Positions 25,290 to 36,213 of a DNA stretch of 64,000 nucleotides are shown here, piece after piece. The translations under genes and the position numbers were made by a program. The DNA is from Lasiosphaeria ovina (taxonomy: Eukaryota > Ascomycota > Sordariomycetes > Sordariales > Lasiosphaeriaceae). The notes beneath the pieces are model-generated. The model was not told the origin of the DNA, ran no database searches, and saw only the letters and a program-made list of their open reading frames with translations. The first letter of the stretch is position 1. Each line of letters opens with the position of its first letter. The stretch is from the NCBI GenBank assembly GCA_033439765.1, contig JAULSN010000008.1, positions 1,302,001-1,366,000 of the forward strand, read 5' to 3'.

Positions 25290-26103
25290 ATCAGATTCCA
25301 AGCACACGACACACAACACACACACACACACCCAAAGCAATTCTTGTCGAGGGCGAGCAAGTGAGTGGTGAGAGAGAATGAAATGCACTGCATGCCACAC
25401 ACTGCACATCAAGAACCCAAAACCCAAAAACGATCTGCAGAGACAGAGAACACAAAAGGAGGGAGTCAGTCTCGAGATCTGCTTCTGCTGAAGTCGTCCA
25501 CACACGTCCACGAGGAGGTGAAGAGGGAAAAGGGGGTGTGAATAACACCACCGCGGCAAGTCGTCGGTACGAAGGCAGATGACAGACAGTGAAACCTATC
25601 TCCTAATACCTAAGACAAGCCCCCCGTCGCAATCCCTCTTTCGGATCTGACTGTCACTGCCCGGGTATCTTGGCTAGGTCTGTCTAGGTGTAGGCATCAC
25701 CAGTCCAGTCCTACGTAAATGTGCATGCATAGGTACATGCCTTGATTTCGTCCCAGATTCGGCCGAAAACAGAAACCTGCCCACCTTCCAGGGGAGGTAA
25801 ATCACAGGTAGATAGCAGGGCAAGACAAAAAGAAGGGGGGGTTGGAAAATACGACAAGTCATTTCACTATAGCTTGGGACAGTCAGTCAGAGTGCCTTTT
25901 CCGGGTTTGGCATGTTTCGAAGCCAGGTTCACCTGCATAGCGCGCCCATCACGAACGAAATAAGCCCAAGGTGGTATTTTTGCTTGGCTTAGAGGCTGAT
26001 AGATAGATAGGACTCTGACATCTTCACCGGTCGTTGGGTCTTATTTTTACGTGCACACCTCTCCTCGGAAGGGGGGTGCGTGTACTAATTAGGTACCACT
26101 GTA

Positions 26104-26128
26104 CTGTGCTGTGCTGTGCTGTGCTGTG
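26104..26128. repeat. TGTGC pentanucleotide repeat
   Basis: Five tandem CTGTG/TGTGC units in the gene-free spacer. Confidence 0.9.
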
Positions 26129-26965
26129 TTTGGTGCATATGGATGGTCGTACGCGACACGGCGGGCGGTGCTACATTTGGAACGAGATCGCCGTTCTCCC
26201 CCCCCCCCTTATCAGCCTCTATTCCTTCTTTCAGTCCAGGGGGGGCTTGTTTGGGCCTTGACAGTGTGAGAGTGTGTGCGCGACTGCGTGCGTGTTGAAA
26301 AGGTGAGACCCGGATAACCCTTCCTCTCCCCCTTTAGTGCATAGACGTGATATCCACCTACGGCATGAGATCGTCATATAGGGGAGGGGAGGTTTACTAT
26401 GACTGCAACTCTCCAGGGTCACAGTCTAGACTCGGCCATTCTTGCTCATCGTTACCCGAAACCGCCATAACAAAAGTTGTCTTGTCCATGTCCGCAGCAC
26501 AAGATAATTAAGTCCATACCTCGACAAAGGGGCCTTTGGCCGTCGGCGAAATTGAAAACATGAACCAACGTGTCGCCGACGTGGTATCGACCGTCTCACT
26601 CGTGGCCAAAGCGCCGTCGCACGTACATTATCTACAGTATTATCTTACGTGCGCAGATAGACGGCGGATAGATTGTCCCGCCAGCCTCCTATATTTGCGT
26701 GTATATTTTGCGTATTGCGTTGCGACTCTTTTCTGTCTGTTGGGTGGTTTCCCCGGTAAGCTAGCGGTGATGCCGTTTGGGATTCCGCTCCTACTAAAGA
26801 ATCCGACTCGAGTGCGACTCTGTTATTTCTGTGCATACGCATGCTCGGAGTTATTAGCAGCAAAAAGGATAAAATAACCCCGTAACTTACCTTAGTAATC
26901 ACCACTGAGCCCGCTTACCTACCTAGGTTTCTAGACCGTATGACCCGAGGAAAAAAGAACCAAGG

Positions 26966-27001
26966 AATCTCAAATCTCAAATCTCATCTCATCTCATCTC
27001 A
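26966..27001. repeat. (AA)ATCTC short tandem repeat
   Basis: Units of AATCTCA change to ATCTC over 36 bp. No associated gene. Confidence 0.85.
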
Positions 27002-30000
27002 CCTTCCCGGGCCCAGAGTTTCGAGTACGGTACGTAGCAAGCACCACTGATTCGCCCGCTCGCTCGCAGCGGCTCGCTTCGCTTCGCTTTGCGGAAGCGA
27101 TTACGCGCGAGTTGCCCTCGCTAACTAATTATTAGTCAGATAGGACGGCGCGCCGCCGAGCCGCCACGTCGCACTCCCTGCTCGCTCTCGAGAATCTGAC
27201 AGCAGGTTAGGAACCATGGTTCGCGGCTACTGTAGACTACAAGGCTGGGCGCCTTGCTTATCTTCTTTACACAAAAACCCCTACAGTTTGTTTTTACAAC
27301 GATACCGCGGAGGAGAGGTATTAAGAAAGCGAAGCCACTTGCATGATAGATAGGTATTAATTCGTGCTTCACCGCAGCTAAGCAAACAATTAATTCCGTA
27401 TAGAGAATAAGTGCGCCGCGCTCTCGACCCGATTGCTGAATAATTCCACAGACGGATTGAACGGCACCCCGCCAAGCGCCAGGTGCCAAGGGGCAAAGGT
27501 GCAAGGGTAAGGTGAGTATATACACTATATAATTCTGCGTGCGTACTCCGTAGTATATCCAACAAGGCGGTGCAGTGCGGTGCGGCACGTAATTAATCTA
27601 GGTAAGGTAGGCGGACAGGTAATCTATTTTTCGCTCATACCAACCACTGAATGAGTGACCGGGTACGGCTGCAGCTTATCTACCTAGTCTAAATAGGATC
27701 CAGAAAAAAAAAATCAAAAAAAAATCGGGTCGATTCCCGTGTCCCAAGCTTCGCTGCCTGCGCAATTCATGTTCCCAAACCAGCAATCAATCAATCAACA
27801 GTGCGAGTCCACATTTCACAAGCTTGGCTATCTATAATTATTCTTCGTCTCATTAGGCAACGAATTAACTACACGATGGAGTGAAGGAAGATAAGCGTGC
27901 TTATGCAGATAGACAGATAGCCGGATAGCTGCGTACTTGCTGTATCTCGTGCTCGTCGCTCTCTCGCCCCAGGTGGTGTGGTGCGGTGCGGTGCCACCAT
28001 ACGCTGTACATGCAATGATTTGGCAATCAATCTATTGGATATCCAATGTAACTGTTGCACAGCCGCCGCCGCCCAGAGCCACTCGGCCTTATGCTGATTA
28101 ACGCTCAAATGAGCAGACACACACACACGGCCGGGTTGCCAAGAGACTTACTTGATTGCTTAGAATTCACGTATCCCACAGCGTCACTTGCCACTTGGGA
28201 CCATGGTACACCACACTACATTTACCTTGCCCTACCCGCATCCCAGGACCGGACCGGAACATTCCCGGTTGTGCCAGGGGCGGGCTCGACTTGGGTCAAG
28301 TCGGTAAGGGTGCGCCTGAATTCTGCAGCATGTGTGCATTGGATCGTCCTTGCCACCCACCCAGCTCATAGTCTGGCGTGAGTGATATTGAATATTGCAA
28401 CAGTGATTTGACCAAGCATGCCAGCGCAAAGGGGAAGAGAGGAGAGAAGAAGCGAGTCAGAGAGGCACCCGACTACGCGAGACAAGATACGACGGCACGC
28501 ACGACTTCGTGTCACACCCCTCCCCCCCAGAGATCGTCACCGTCCCTCTCTCCGGGGTATTAGCTCCGGGGTATTGCCCGAGACTCGTGGAGGGGTGTGG
28601 AGGACAGATAATGAAGAAAAGAAAATGTGTTTGATTTTTCTCCGCGGCCCAAGCCTCGCACCGCTCACTCATTGGCGATCAGCCGCCTGACTACCTTGCC
28701 GTAACTAGCGTCGGCAGTGAGGGAGGGAGAAAATCATTGCCGGAATAGCTTCAGCCTCGACGAGTCCACGCGCAAATGGCCTCACGCCTGGCCAAATACC
28801 GACAGGCATATACGTAGGTAGTTGGTGATTGGCACGGTGTGTAATAAGTGGCATTGTGATCTGTCGTTTCGTGCTCGTCGCGACAATTGGCCATGGTCGG
28901 GATGCGGGATGTTCCCAGCAAACTCATCGGATGCGATCCGACCCTCCATCCCACACACCGCGCCCAAAGGAAAGGTATAAGGTACCTACAGCACGGCAGT
29001 AGATGAATTGAACCCGGCGAAGGCCCAAGGGCGGAGTACAGGATCGACATTACATAGATAGGCGTGGTATGGTGTTGCAAACTTGCAAAGAAATGCAATG
29101 CGATGCAAGGGGCTGCCACCCTGGCTCGTGGATCTGCAATCGTGTGTTGGACGGGCAAATGATATCTATTGTTATCGTTAGGCATCGATAATTATGTCAT
29201 TAACCGAGTTCAGCGCCCGATATGGCCTGCCATTTTCGGCCTGCCATCAGCCATCGAGAAAGGGTGCCCGGCCAGGGACACGTACACTGGTATTCCCAAG
29301 AAACAATCAAGAGTAAACAATGTGTTCCGGGCTATGCCTGCAAGTGTCGGTCAGCTATCCGAGCGAAGGAAGAAGCGCTTATGCTTCTAGCCCTGACACG
29401 GAAGGTAGCAGCCGGACCGCCGGTAGATAGACCCAGATGCCATGGAGCTGCGACGTCCGCGTACAAACCCAAATGCTTAGTAATTAATGTACTTGCGAGG
29501 TAACCGCCGGCACTGCGCCAACAGTTGACAGTGACACCTGTCTGCCAGTTCAGAACTTTAAATCCCTCGGATAATCCGGCGTGAGATTCAAGCGTAAAAA
29601 GGAGCACGGTGGCGTAGGAAGCTACCGGTTTTCTGTGCATAAACCTTAGCCACAATCCTTGTGATGGTGTCTTCGGCAAGAACGGCAGGCACTACGCAGT
29701 ATGCCAAATTGTCAATCATATATGGCGCTGAAGCCTAGTTTTGACGCCATGGAGGTCGGTGTTACTGATTGGGCTGGTTGGGCCTGGCTGCTCGACACAG
29801 TACACAGTAGGCTCGACCAAAAGGCGCGGCCCCAGGGCTGCTGCATGGTTGGTTGCATCGTTGCTGATCCCCCATGCCTCATTCGAATACCTCCGAACCA
29901 CCCACAAACGTGTCTAGCGTTTGAGGCAAGGGACATGGCGTGCATCGAAGCCCAGAAAGGGTTGCCAGACGTCGTTGGCGTGTTCTGGCTAGTTCCAGGG

Positions 30001-31122
30001 TCTTCAGGGAGCCTCTAATGCATGCAGGTCTCCCCAAGGGGAACGCTCCGACCAACTGCAGTGCAGAAAAGCAAACACTGTGCTGCCAGTTGTGCCAGAA
30101 AACCTGGCAGTTGCATGCCGGGGCGCCCCAAAGTTCGACCTCGTGGTGATCAGCCGAAAGTACCCGTTGAGACCGGCGAGATGATAGATCGATTTGCTTT
30201 CCGCGAGGCGACCCCGGCGGGCGATACGAACATGACGTGGGGGATTACCATGTGGGCGCACGACGTTAATGTGATTGTGAAGAGCGCTTCCAGGAGCTGG
30301 GAAACGCCACTCCTTCTCGGCATCCCCTTTCGGGTTTTGGTGCAGATAGAAACCGAGGCAAAAAGACGGGTCAGAACCTTAATCGTCACTGAGTGGAGTG
30401 CCGCGGCTCAATTTGCATATATCGGGGTTGTGAAGGCGTCGAGGCTCCCTGGGTGGGGCGGGGCTTGGTTCGTCGAGATACTTGAAGGCCATGTACTCTT
30501 GGCTGTGCCGGAACCTCCCGCCGACTCCCACCCACACCTCGCTCTTAACCATGTCACGCTTTATATGTTCTTTTTTTGTGCGGTTCAAGCCTTGCTAGTG
30601 GAAGAAGAACGCAGCAAGCGTTGGCTTCCCATGACAGGACCATGCAAACGCAGTCAGATGCTTGGCCCTTGGCCACAGGTCCTCGCTCTTCCCACGAGAA
30701 TGATAGAACGTTCGCGAATTGCGTCCTTGGCGAAATTTGGGCTCAACGGGGGGCGTTTCCGACGCGCCAACCATGGCCTATGGGTTCATACGCAGGATGG
30801 AATATCCCGGGTTTCCTTTCGACCCGGCCCGACTCCGCATTGCTGGGCTTGCCAGACAAGGCAGAGTGTGGTTGCTAGATGCACCCCGCGGTGTCTGCTG
30901 AGAATATCGACTCGTGGAAGAGAATGCTGGATGTGCCACCCACGGTCTGAGTGTCCCGTCTCTAAAAGTACTTTCGGCCTGTGGTATTCTCCAGCAACGC
31001 TGCGTCTTAGTTTTGGTGCACTCTCGTCTGAGTTTCCCGGTTTGGTGACCATTAGTCCGGAAAGAACGCCCCTCCTACACACAGCCCAACTCCCAGTCGA
31101 TAGCCCGCCTGCCGTAAACACC

Positions 31123-32213
31123 ATGGCCGGAGAGACGACATACAAGTTCGACCTCGCCGTCGTCGCCATTGTAGCTGCCATCACCACCGTGGTGCGCTAC
31201 AATGGGCGCAAATACTTCGAGCGGACCATGCCTGAATGGTCCAAGCTCAAGGAGGACATCAAAAGCCGGCTGGCCGTCGAGGTTGCCGTTATCCCATCGC
31301 GAATTGTGCTCTTTTACCTGACTCTGCCAATCATGATTGGAGGCTTCTCGCCCATGGAGGAGTGGACGAGCCAGGACACGGCGCGGTCTCTGCTCTCATG
31401 GTAAGTGAATGAGGCCATTGAACGAAAAAGGTGAAGACTCACTACTAACACGCATGCAGTGCCATCTTGACTGGCGCCTACATTGTCGACTTGACTGTGA
31501 CGCGCAACGACAAGGGCGCAACGCTGCATCACATGATGGGCCCGGCACTGCTGCTCTGGATCCGGACGAGCTTCTCGTCCTTTTCGCCGTCCGACGCGCT
31601 GCTGTGCCGGCTGCTGATCCAGTTCGTCTTCTTCGGGGCCACCATCTCGGGGGCGACGACGACGACTCTCGTGTTCCTGTACCAGTTCCGCAAGACGTGG
31701 TTCCGGTCGTCGGCGTCCAACGCGTACCTGTACTTCACGCTGCTGCTGCCCGTGCTGGCCCTGACCACCGTGGCCAGCACCTTTTACTGCAGCATCTACC
31801 TCAACGTCTGGTACCCCGAGCTGCTGGCCTACTTTGGCGCCTGGGGATACCTGCCGCTGGGCTGGGTGCTGCTCGAGTGCGGCATGCAGTGGAAGTGGCT
31901 GATGTGGTTCTACACCTTTGACGAGTGGTACCGTGCCACCACGGCCGACGAGACCGACGTGCCCAAGGAGGCCAAGGAGCGCATCGCCGACATCGCCAAC
32001 GGCGCCTGGTGGCTGCCTCGCTGGCGCTTTGCTGCCATCAAGGCCCTCGTGCTTGTATGGCTCGTCACTGTCGCCGCGCTGGTCTGGCGCAAGGGCGACG
32101 TGCACTTCTGGGTCGGGAAGGCAGCTTCCCTGGCCTTGGAGGCGTGGGGCGGCGATGGCGTCAATCTTCGGGTTGCAAACGGCTCGGGCATTGATGCGCA
32201 CGTAGAGCTGTAA
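31123..32213 (+). CDS. Polytopic membrane protein B, TLC-like, paralog of the gene at 23729
   Basis: Two exons (31123-31400, donor GTAAGT; 31460-32213, acceptor GCAG) give 343 residues. It aligns with membrane protein A over its length: LAVEVAVIPSRIVLFYLTLP against MAVEMACIPVRLGLIVFTLP, then LTGAYIVDL, ATLHHMMGPALLLWIRTSF and QFVFFGATISG. The intron splits a Cys codon (TG/T) in B where A has TG/C, the same position and phase. About seven membrane segments are visible. The conserved HHMMGP and the following LxWxRTxFSSF define the family, which I cannot name with certainty; TLC-domain membership is an inference. It diverges from A across 6.2 kb and is followed by a tRNA and the P450 group. Confidence 0.82.
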
Positions 32214-33146
32214 TGTAGTGTTGGGGAAGAGAGCGGTGGATTGGCAAATGGGTTTAATTCCATCGATATTCCGTGGGATCAGCCAGATTGGATTGGGACT
32301 CGACGATAGGCAATCTTTGTATCTAAGGACTTGTTCAACCTGTCGAGCAAGGCAGCAGACGATGAAGTGTAATCAAGGGCAACGAATCAGAAACAAAAAT
32401 GTATGTGCAAAAACTTTTTGTCCTCTTGATTGGTAAGTAGGTAATCAAGACCTTGTAGCGGGCAGTCCCTACATTATATCGGCGGACTTGGAGGCCTTTA
32501 TCTGAGGATCCCTTTATCTAATCATGAGTAAAGCCAAAATAGAAAGAGAATCTATAAAAAAGTAAAATAAAAGTAAAAACAGCAAAAAATAACACTTCGA
32601 CCGAGCTGGGACTCGAACCCAGAGCCTTTACCAACTGAGAGTTGATTTAACCGGAAAGTAACGCGCTACCATTGCGCCACCCAGCCATTGGTATGTCTCG
32701 TCCTCCTGGAATAATACTAAATTCAGCCCAGCCAAGACTTTAATAAGGTAAATTCTCTAGGATAAGACTAAAAACATCCTCATTTACAGCGACGCGATAT
32801 TATTTCAACTAATATTTTTAATGTTATTCTTCCTGCTTAATCATGCTAGTATCGCTAAGGATTTGCAAAGGGGTCTATAGCCGATCAAAGCTCTTGGGAT
32901 CTTATACTTTCTTTCACGAGCAATTCACAATCAACTCACTTACCACGTAGAATTTTAAAGGGCTTCACTGCCTTTCACTTGCAATGCTCACCCATGCCTC
33001 AAACTCAAAAGATCTAAGACCGTTTATCTCATTTCGTTCTATAATAGGCGCGTTCTATCATAGGTGCACTGCATAGAGTCAGATAAGCAACGGAAAAAAG
33101 TATTAATAGCAACAAGGAGTTAGCAGCTAGTTCGGGTCAATCAAAT
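32214..33146. other. AT-rich spacer holding a tRNA gene
   Basis: Between membrane protein B (+) and P450-1 (-). Apart from the tRNA at 32598-32686 I see only AT-rich sequence, noticeably poorer in GC than the flanking genes. Confidence 0.6.
32598..32686 (-). tRNA. tRNA-Arg (anticodon CCG) with 17-nt intron
   Basis: The minus strand folds as a tRNA. The acceptor is GGCTGGG with CTCGGTC, pairing with three G-U wobbles. The D arm is GCGC-AATGGTA-GCGC. The anticodon stem is TTACT/GGTAA around the loop TTCCGG...T, giving anticodon CCG. The variable loop is AGGCT, the T arm CTGGG-TTCGAGT-CCCAG, and the discriminator G. Seventeen extra bases sit after position 37, the standard nuclear tRNA intron site, and can pair as CAACT-CTC-AGTTG. 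No 3' CCA is encoded, as expected for a nuclear gene. The wobble-heavy acceptor leaves some chance of a tRNA pseudogene. Confidence 0.75.
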
Positions 33147-34888
33147 TCAAATCTTCACGCTCCACTCAACATCCTCCCAGCCCTCGCGGCGGCGGATGCG
33201 AACGGTGCGGGCGATGGGCTTCTTGGCGCCCGTGGAGCCCTCGTAGGCGGGGGCCTCGATATGGTCGCCGTCGCGCTCGGCGCGGAAGTCGAGGGCCATG
33301 ACCATGAGGACGCCCGAGGCGAGGATCTCCGTCTTGGCCAGGTGGCGGCCGGGGCATAGGTGGACGCCGCCGCCGTAGGGCACGAATCCCTGCTCGCGCG
33401 CGCGGCCCTTGGTGTCGGCCGCCGCGCCGCCTGGCATAAAGCGCCATGGGTCAAAGCTGGTCGCGTCGCCGCCCCAGATCTGGTCGCGGCTGTGCAGCAT
33501 GAAGGTTGGTATGGACACGCGGCCCCCAGCGCGCATGAAAATGTTTACCCCCGACTCCGGGTCTTCTAGCACCGTGTCCTTCAACACGGCCCGGTTGCAC
33601 GTCGGGGTGCTCCCAATGCGCAGCGCCTCCTGGTAGCATGCCACCAGCAGCGGCAAGGTCTTGGTTGCTGCTGATATGTCGATTTGCATCTTCTTGTTAC
33701 TGTTGTCAGACTCTACCTCGCTCACAACATCCTTGATCTCGTCTCGCAGCGCTGCGTGCAGCTTGGGATTGGCCAGGATGTTGTAAACCATGCACACGGT
33801 CGTCGGAACAGTGTTGACCGTCGCCACCGAGATGTTGAACACCTCAAGCCGGGCGAGGTCATTGGGACGGATGCCCCGACCGAGCACCGACGCGATAGTC
33901 GACTTCACGGCCTCGCTGGCGAACTGGTGACGTCCCTCTTGCACATAGGTTTCGAACGCAGCGGAAATGCGGTTTACCGCGCGCACGCCAGCCGGCGCAA
34001 CCCACTTCCGCATAACGCCCCACATGCTAAGTCGCAGCTGGTTCTCGTCAAAGATCCTGGATATCTGGTCAGCGGTCAATCACGCGGTAAACCCCATAGC
34101 AGCGACATACCAGATATCCTCGGCCAAGCTCGGGTCGAGGGCAATGGGGTTCTTGGGACCGTAAAGACCCGCCACGGTTCCCATGGTGATAACGTCGCGA
34201 AGCCACTTGAACAAGTCGCGGCTTTGCCAGTCCGTGCCGACCAGGTTGACCGACGAAGCGACGGCGCTAGACGCCACTCTGCTGGGCTCCTCGAGGGTCG
34301 CGCTGCCAGTCGAGAGCATCCTGGTGAACTCGAGGCGACGCTCCGTCAGGGCATCCGATCCGATGAACTTGCCATTCTGGTCGACGCCTAAGTGGCGGTT
34401 GGCGCTCTTGCTAAGACCCAGCATTCTCGCGGCCACAGTGGCGCTGAGCGGCTCGAGCGACATTTGGCGACTCCGGAGCGCCGCGTGGGACAGCCCTGGC
34501 GATGTGACGACATATGTCTTCATGTTCAAGATTTTCATGGTATATGCTGGCCATGACGTTTGACGGCTTGGGGTGCCGGGTTAGCGATGAACTAGATGGC
34601 GCCGAGACAGTAATACGGAGCTAGGACTCACCGCAGCGTCTCCATATACGAGACACCGAGCCTGTAGAAGCCTAGGAGATGCCCGAAAATGGGGATGAGG
34701 GTCCTCGATACAGGCGGCTCCTTGGCGTCTCCATTCTTTGGAGATGCCACGAAGAAGTGGTGCCAAACCACGAGCGCTGCGCCAAAGCCGAGAGCAAAGA
34801 TTAGAGAGGCGCGACTCGAGACACTATGGTTACCCGACAAGCTTCCCGAGCCAACTGCATCGGTGGACGCGTTAATGCCAATGTCCAT
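33147..34888 (-). CDS. Cytochrome P450 (P450-1), CYP7/CYP8-like class
   Basis: Three exons (34888-34632, 34566-34111, 34056-33147) join in phase to 540 residues. An N-terminal membrane anchor is visible at about residues 30-47 (LIFALGFGAALVVWHHFFV). The heme-binding segment FVPYGGGVHLCPGR has its Cys at about residue 472, and the ExxR motif is EALR. The I-helix lacks the usual acidic-Thr pair and reads VATVNTVPTT, the N-T-x-P pattern of the CYP7/CYP8 group, which includes sterol 7-alpha-hydroxylases and prostacyclin-type isomerases. The last intron (54 nt) was placed by splice signals: without it an in-frame TGA appears at 34080. Substrate is unknown; a steroid or oxidised-lipid substrate would fit the class but is inference. 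Its start diverges from P450-2 across 1.3 kb. Confidence 0.88.
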
Positions 34889-36213
34889 GGTGAAAACGAC
34901 TGGCTCTCTCGAGACCGGGTGTTAGTGACGTCTTGTTTGGCAGTTTAACCCCTCCTTGAGATGCTTGAGGTCGGCAGGGGAAAGGAAGGAGAACGACAAG
35001 GCCGGCATCAACGATTGCGGCAAAGGGAGAGAGAGAAATGCTAGTAGCACGTCTATGTTTTTGACCTTGGTTGGAACTCGGTCTGCAGGAGCATCAGACT
35101 TTTGGCCGTCATTTCGTCAGTGTGTCGCCATGTCACTGTGTCACTTTGTTACAAAATTTTTCCTTCTTCATTGTTGCCTGGATATTTGCCGAGACACTCC
35201 ACGTTCCAGAGAGATGCTGGTGTGGGATGTAAGATGACGCGGTGTGAGTCTATCATTCCGGCCTGTCAGCGCTAGGGAGACCGGAACTCGCAAGTCGAGA
35301 GCGGCCTCAAGGTGGGGACGTAAATTCTCTCGTTAATGGGCTCCAGTTCCGTTCCCAAGACCGCCGATCCCAGAGCCCTACGGCTATTTATCGCAATTCC
35401 CTGGTACTTGTGCGTATCTGAATGTCGATCTGAGCGTCTCCCGGCTTCACAGCCGAGCGATAAGTTGCGCACGTTGTTGGTTCAGGGCCCAGGTTGCCAA
35501 TGGGCCGAAGTCAGTACAGTCAGCCGACATGCCGTGTCCAGGGCCCCCCCCCCACCCCCACAGTCCGAGGTATTATTAAGGGCATGTCCATCATCCACTC
35601 TGGCTAGCTGCATATCATTGTATTAGAAACATGGCCTTAGACCCATGCCATCTGCAGTGCAATGTCGCAATCCCGCCAGCTTGAGCTCCCTCGAGAGAGC
35701 CCTGGCTCGAGCATGGATATTTGTGGTGTGGCGGGACATACACAGTAGCCTGCAGGTCTCACAAGCCACTGCATCCTTCACTGGCTAGCTCCACGACAAA
35801 CAAGGCACTTTATGTTGCACAAAATATGGGCTTCCAAATTGAGTAAACCAAGGTTGTTAATGGCTGACACACCAGATATGAGCCTTGTCGAATGAGATCT
35901 CTCGCTAAGATTTTATCTCAAGCTGTCTGCTATTTTGCTCTTATTTTTGACGTTTATTATTGCCGAAAAATCTCGTTGGAGAGGGATGCAATCAGCTGTC
36001 ATAGCCGGGGTTAGGGTTGGCTGATGACTGTCTCTCTTTCCTGTTCTTCCTGTCTTCATACCGTCGTTCCAAGTGTCCTTTTTCCTTCCCGAATTTCTTT
36101 GTAACCCTTTCTCGACTCCCGGTGTGCAGATTCTGCTGCTTCTGCTCTTGATTCTGCTCTTGCTTCTGCTGCTGCAATTGGCACCTGACAGTTTTGCAAC
36201 CGGCCGTGGCACA
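34889..36213. promoter_or_regulatory. Shared divergent promoter of P450-1 and P450-2
   Basis: 1.3 kb between two head-to-head P450 genes. CT-rich sequence at 36110-36180 precedes the P450-2 start. No coding sequence and no identified transcription-factor site. Confidence 0.5.

Larger units (their letters stand above)
24895..31122. other. 6.2-kb gene-free spacer between diverging paralogs
   Basis: No reading frame here has convincing protein character, no tRNA was found, and no terminal repeats were recognised. It is dotted with short simple repeats (AGAGA at 25133, G16 at 25274, CA near 25315, TGTGC at 26104, ATCTC at 26966) and many TAGGTA-type words. The ends should hold promoters for membrane proteins A (-) and B (+). 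The 460-residue frame starting at 30022 is open by chance; its last 92 residues are exon 1 of B. Confidence 0.55.

Noticed and set aside
23816..25381. 521-residue + frame antisense to membrane protein A
   Set aside because: Mirror of a GC-biased coding strand, full of Arg/His/Glu-rich low-complexity sequence; the minus strand has helices, splice sites and a paralog.
27724..27745. T-arm-like CGGGTCGATTCCCG, possible tRNA
   Set aside because: No matching acceptor, D arm or anticodon arm upstream; A-rich tracts lie where they should be.
30022..31122. N-terminal extension of membrane protein B to 460 residues
   Set aside because: Paralog A begins at the equivalent of Met 31123, and the extension has no membrane or domain character.
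34080..34082. In-frame TGA in P450-1
   Set aside because: Lies inside a 54-nt intron (GTATGT donor, CCAG acceptor) that restores DIWIFDENQ in phase, so it is not a disruption.
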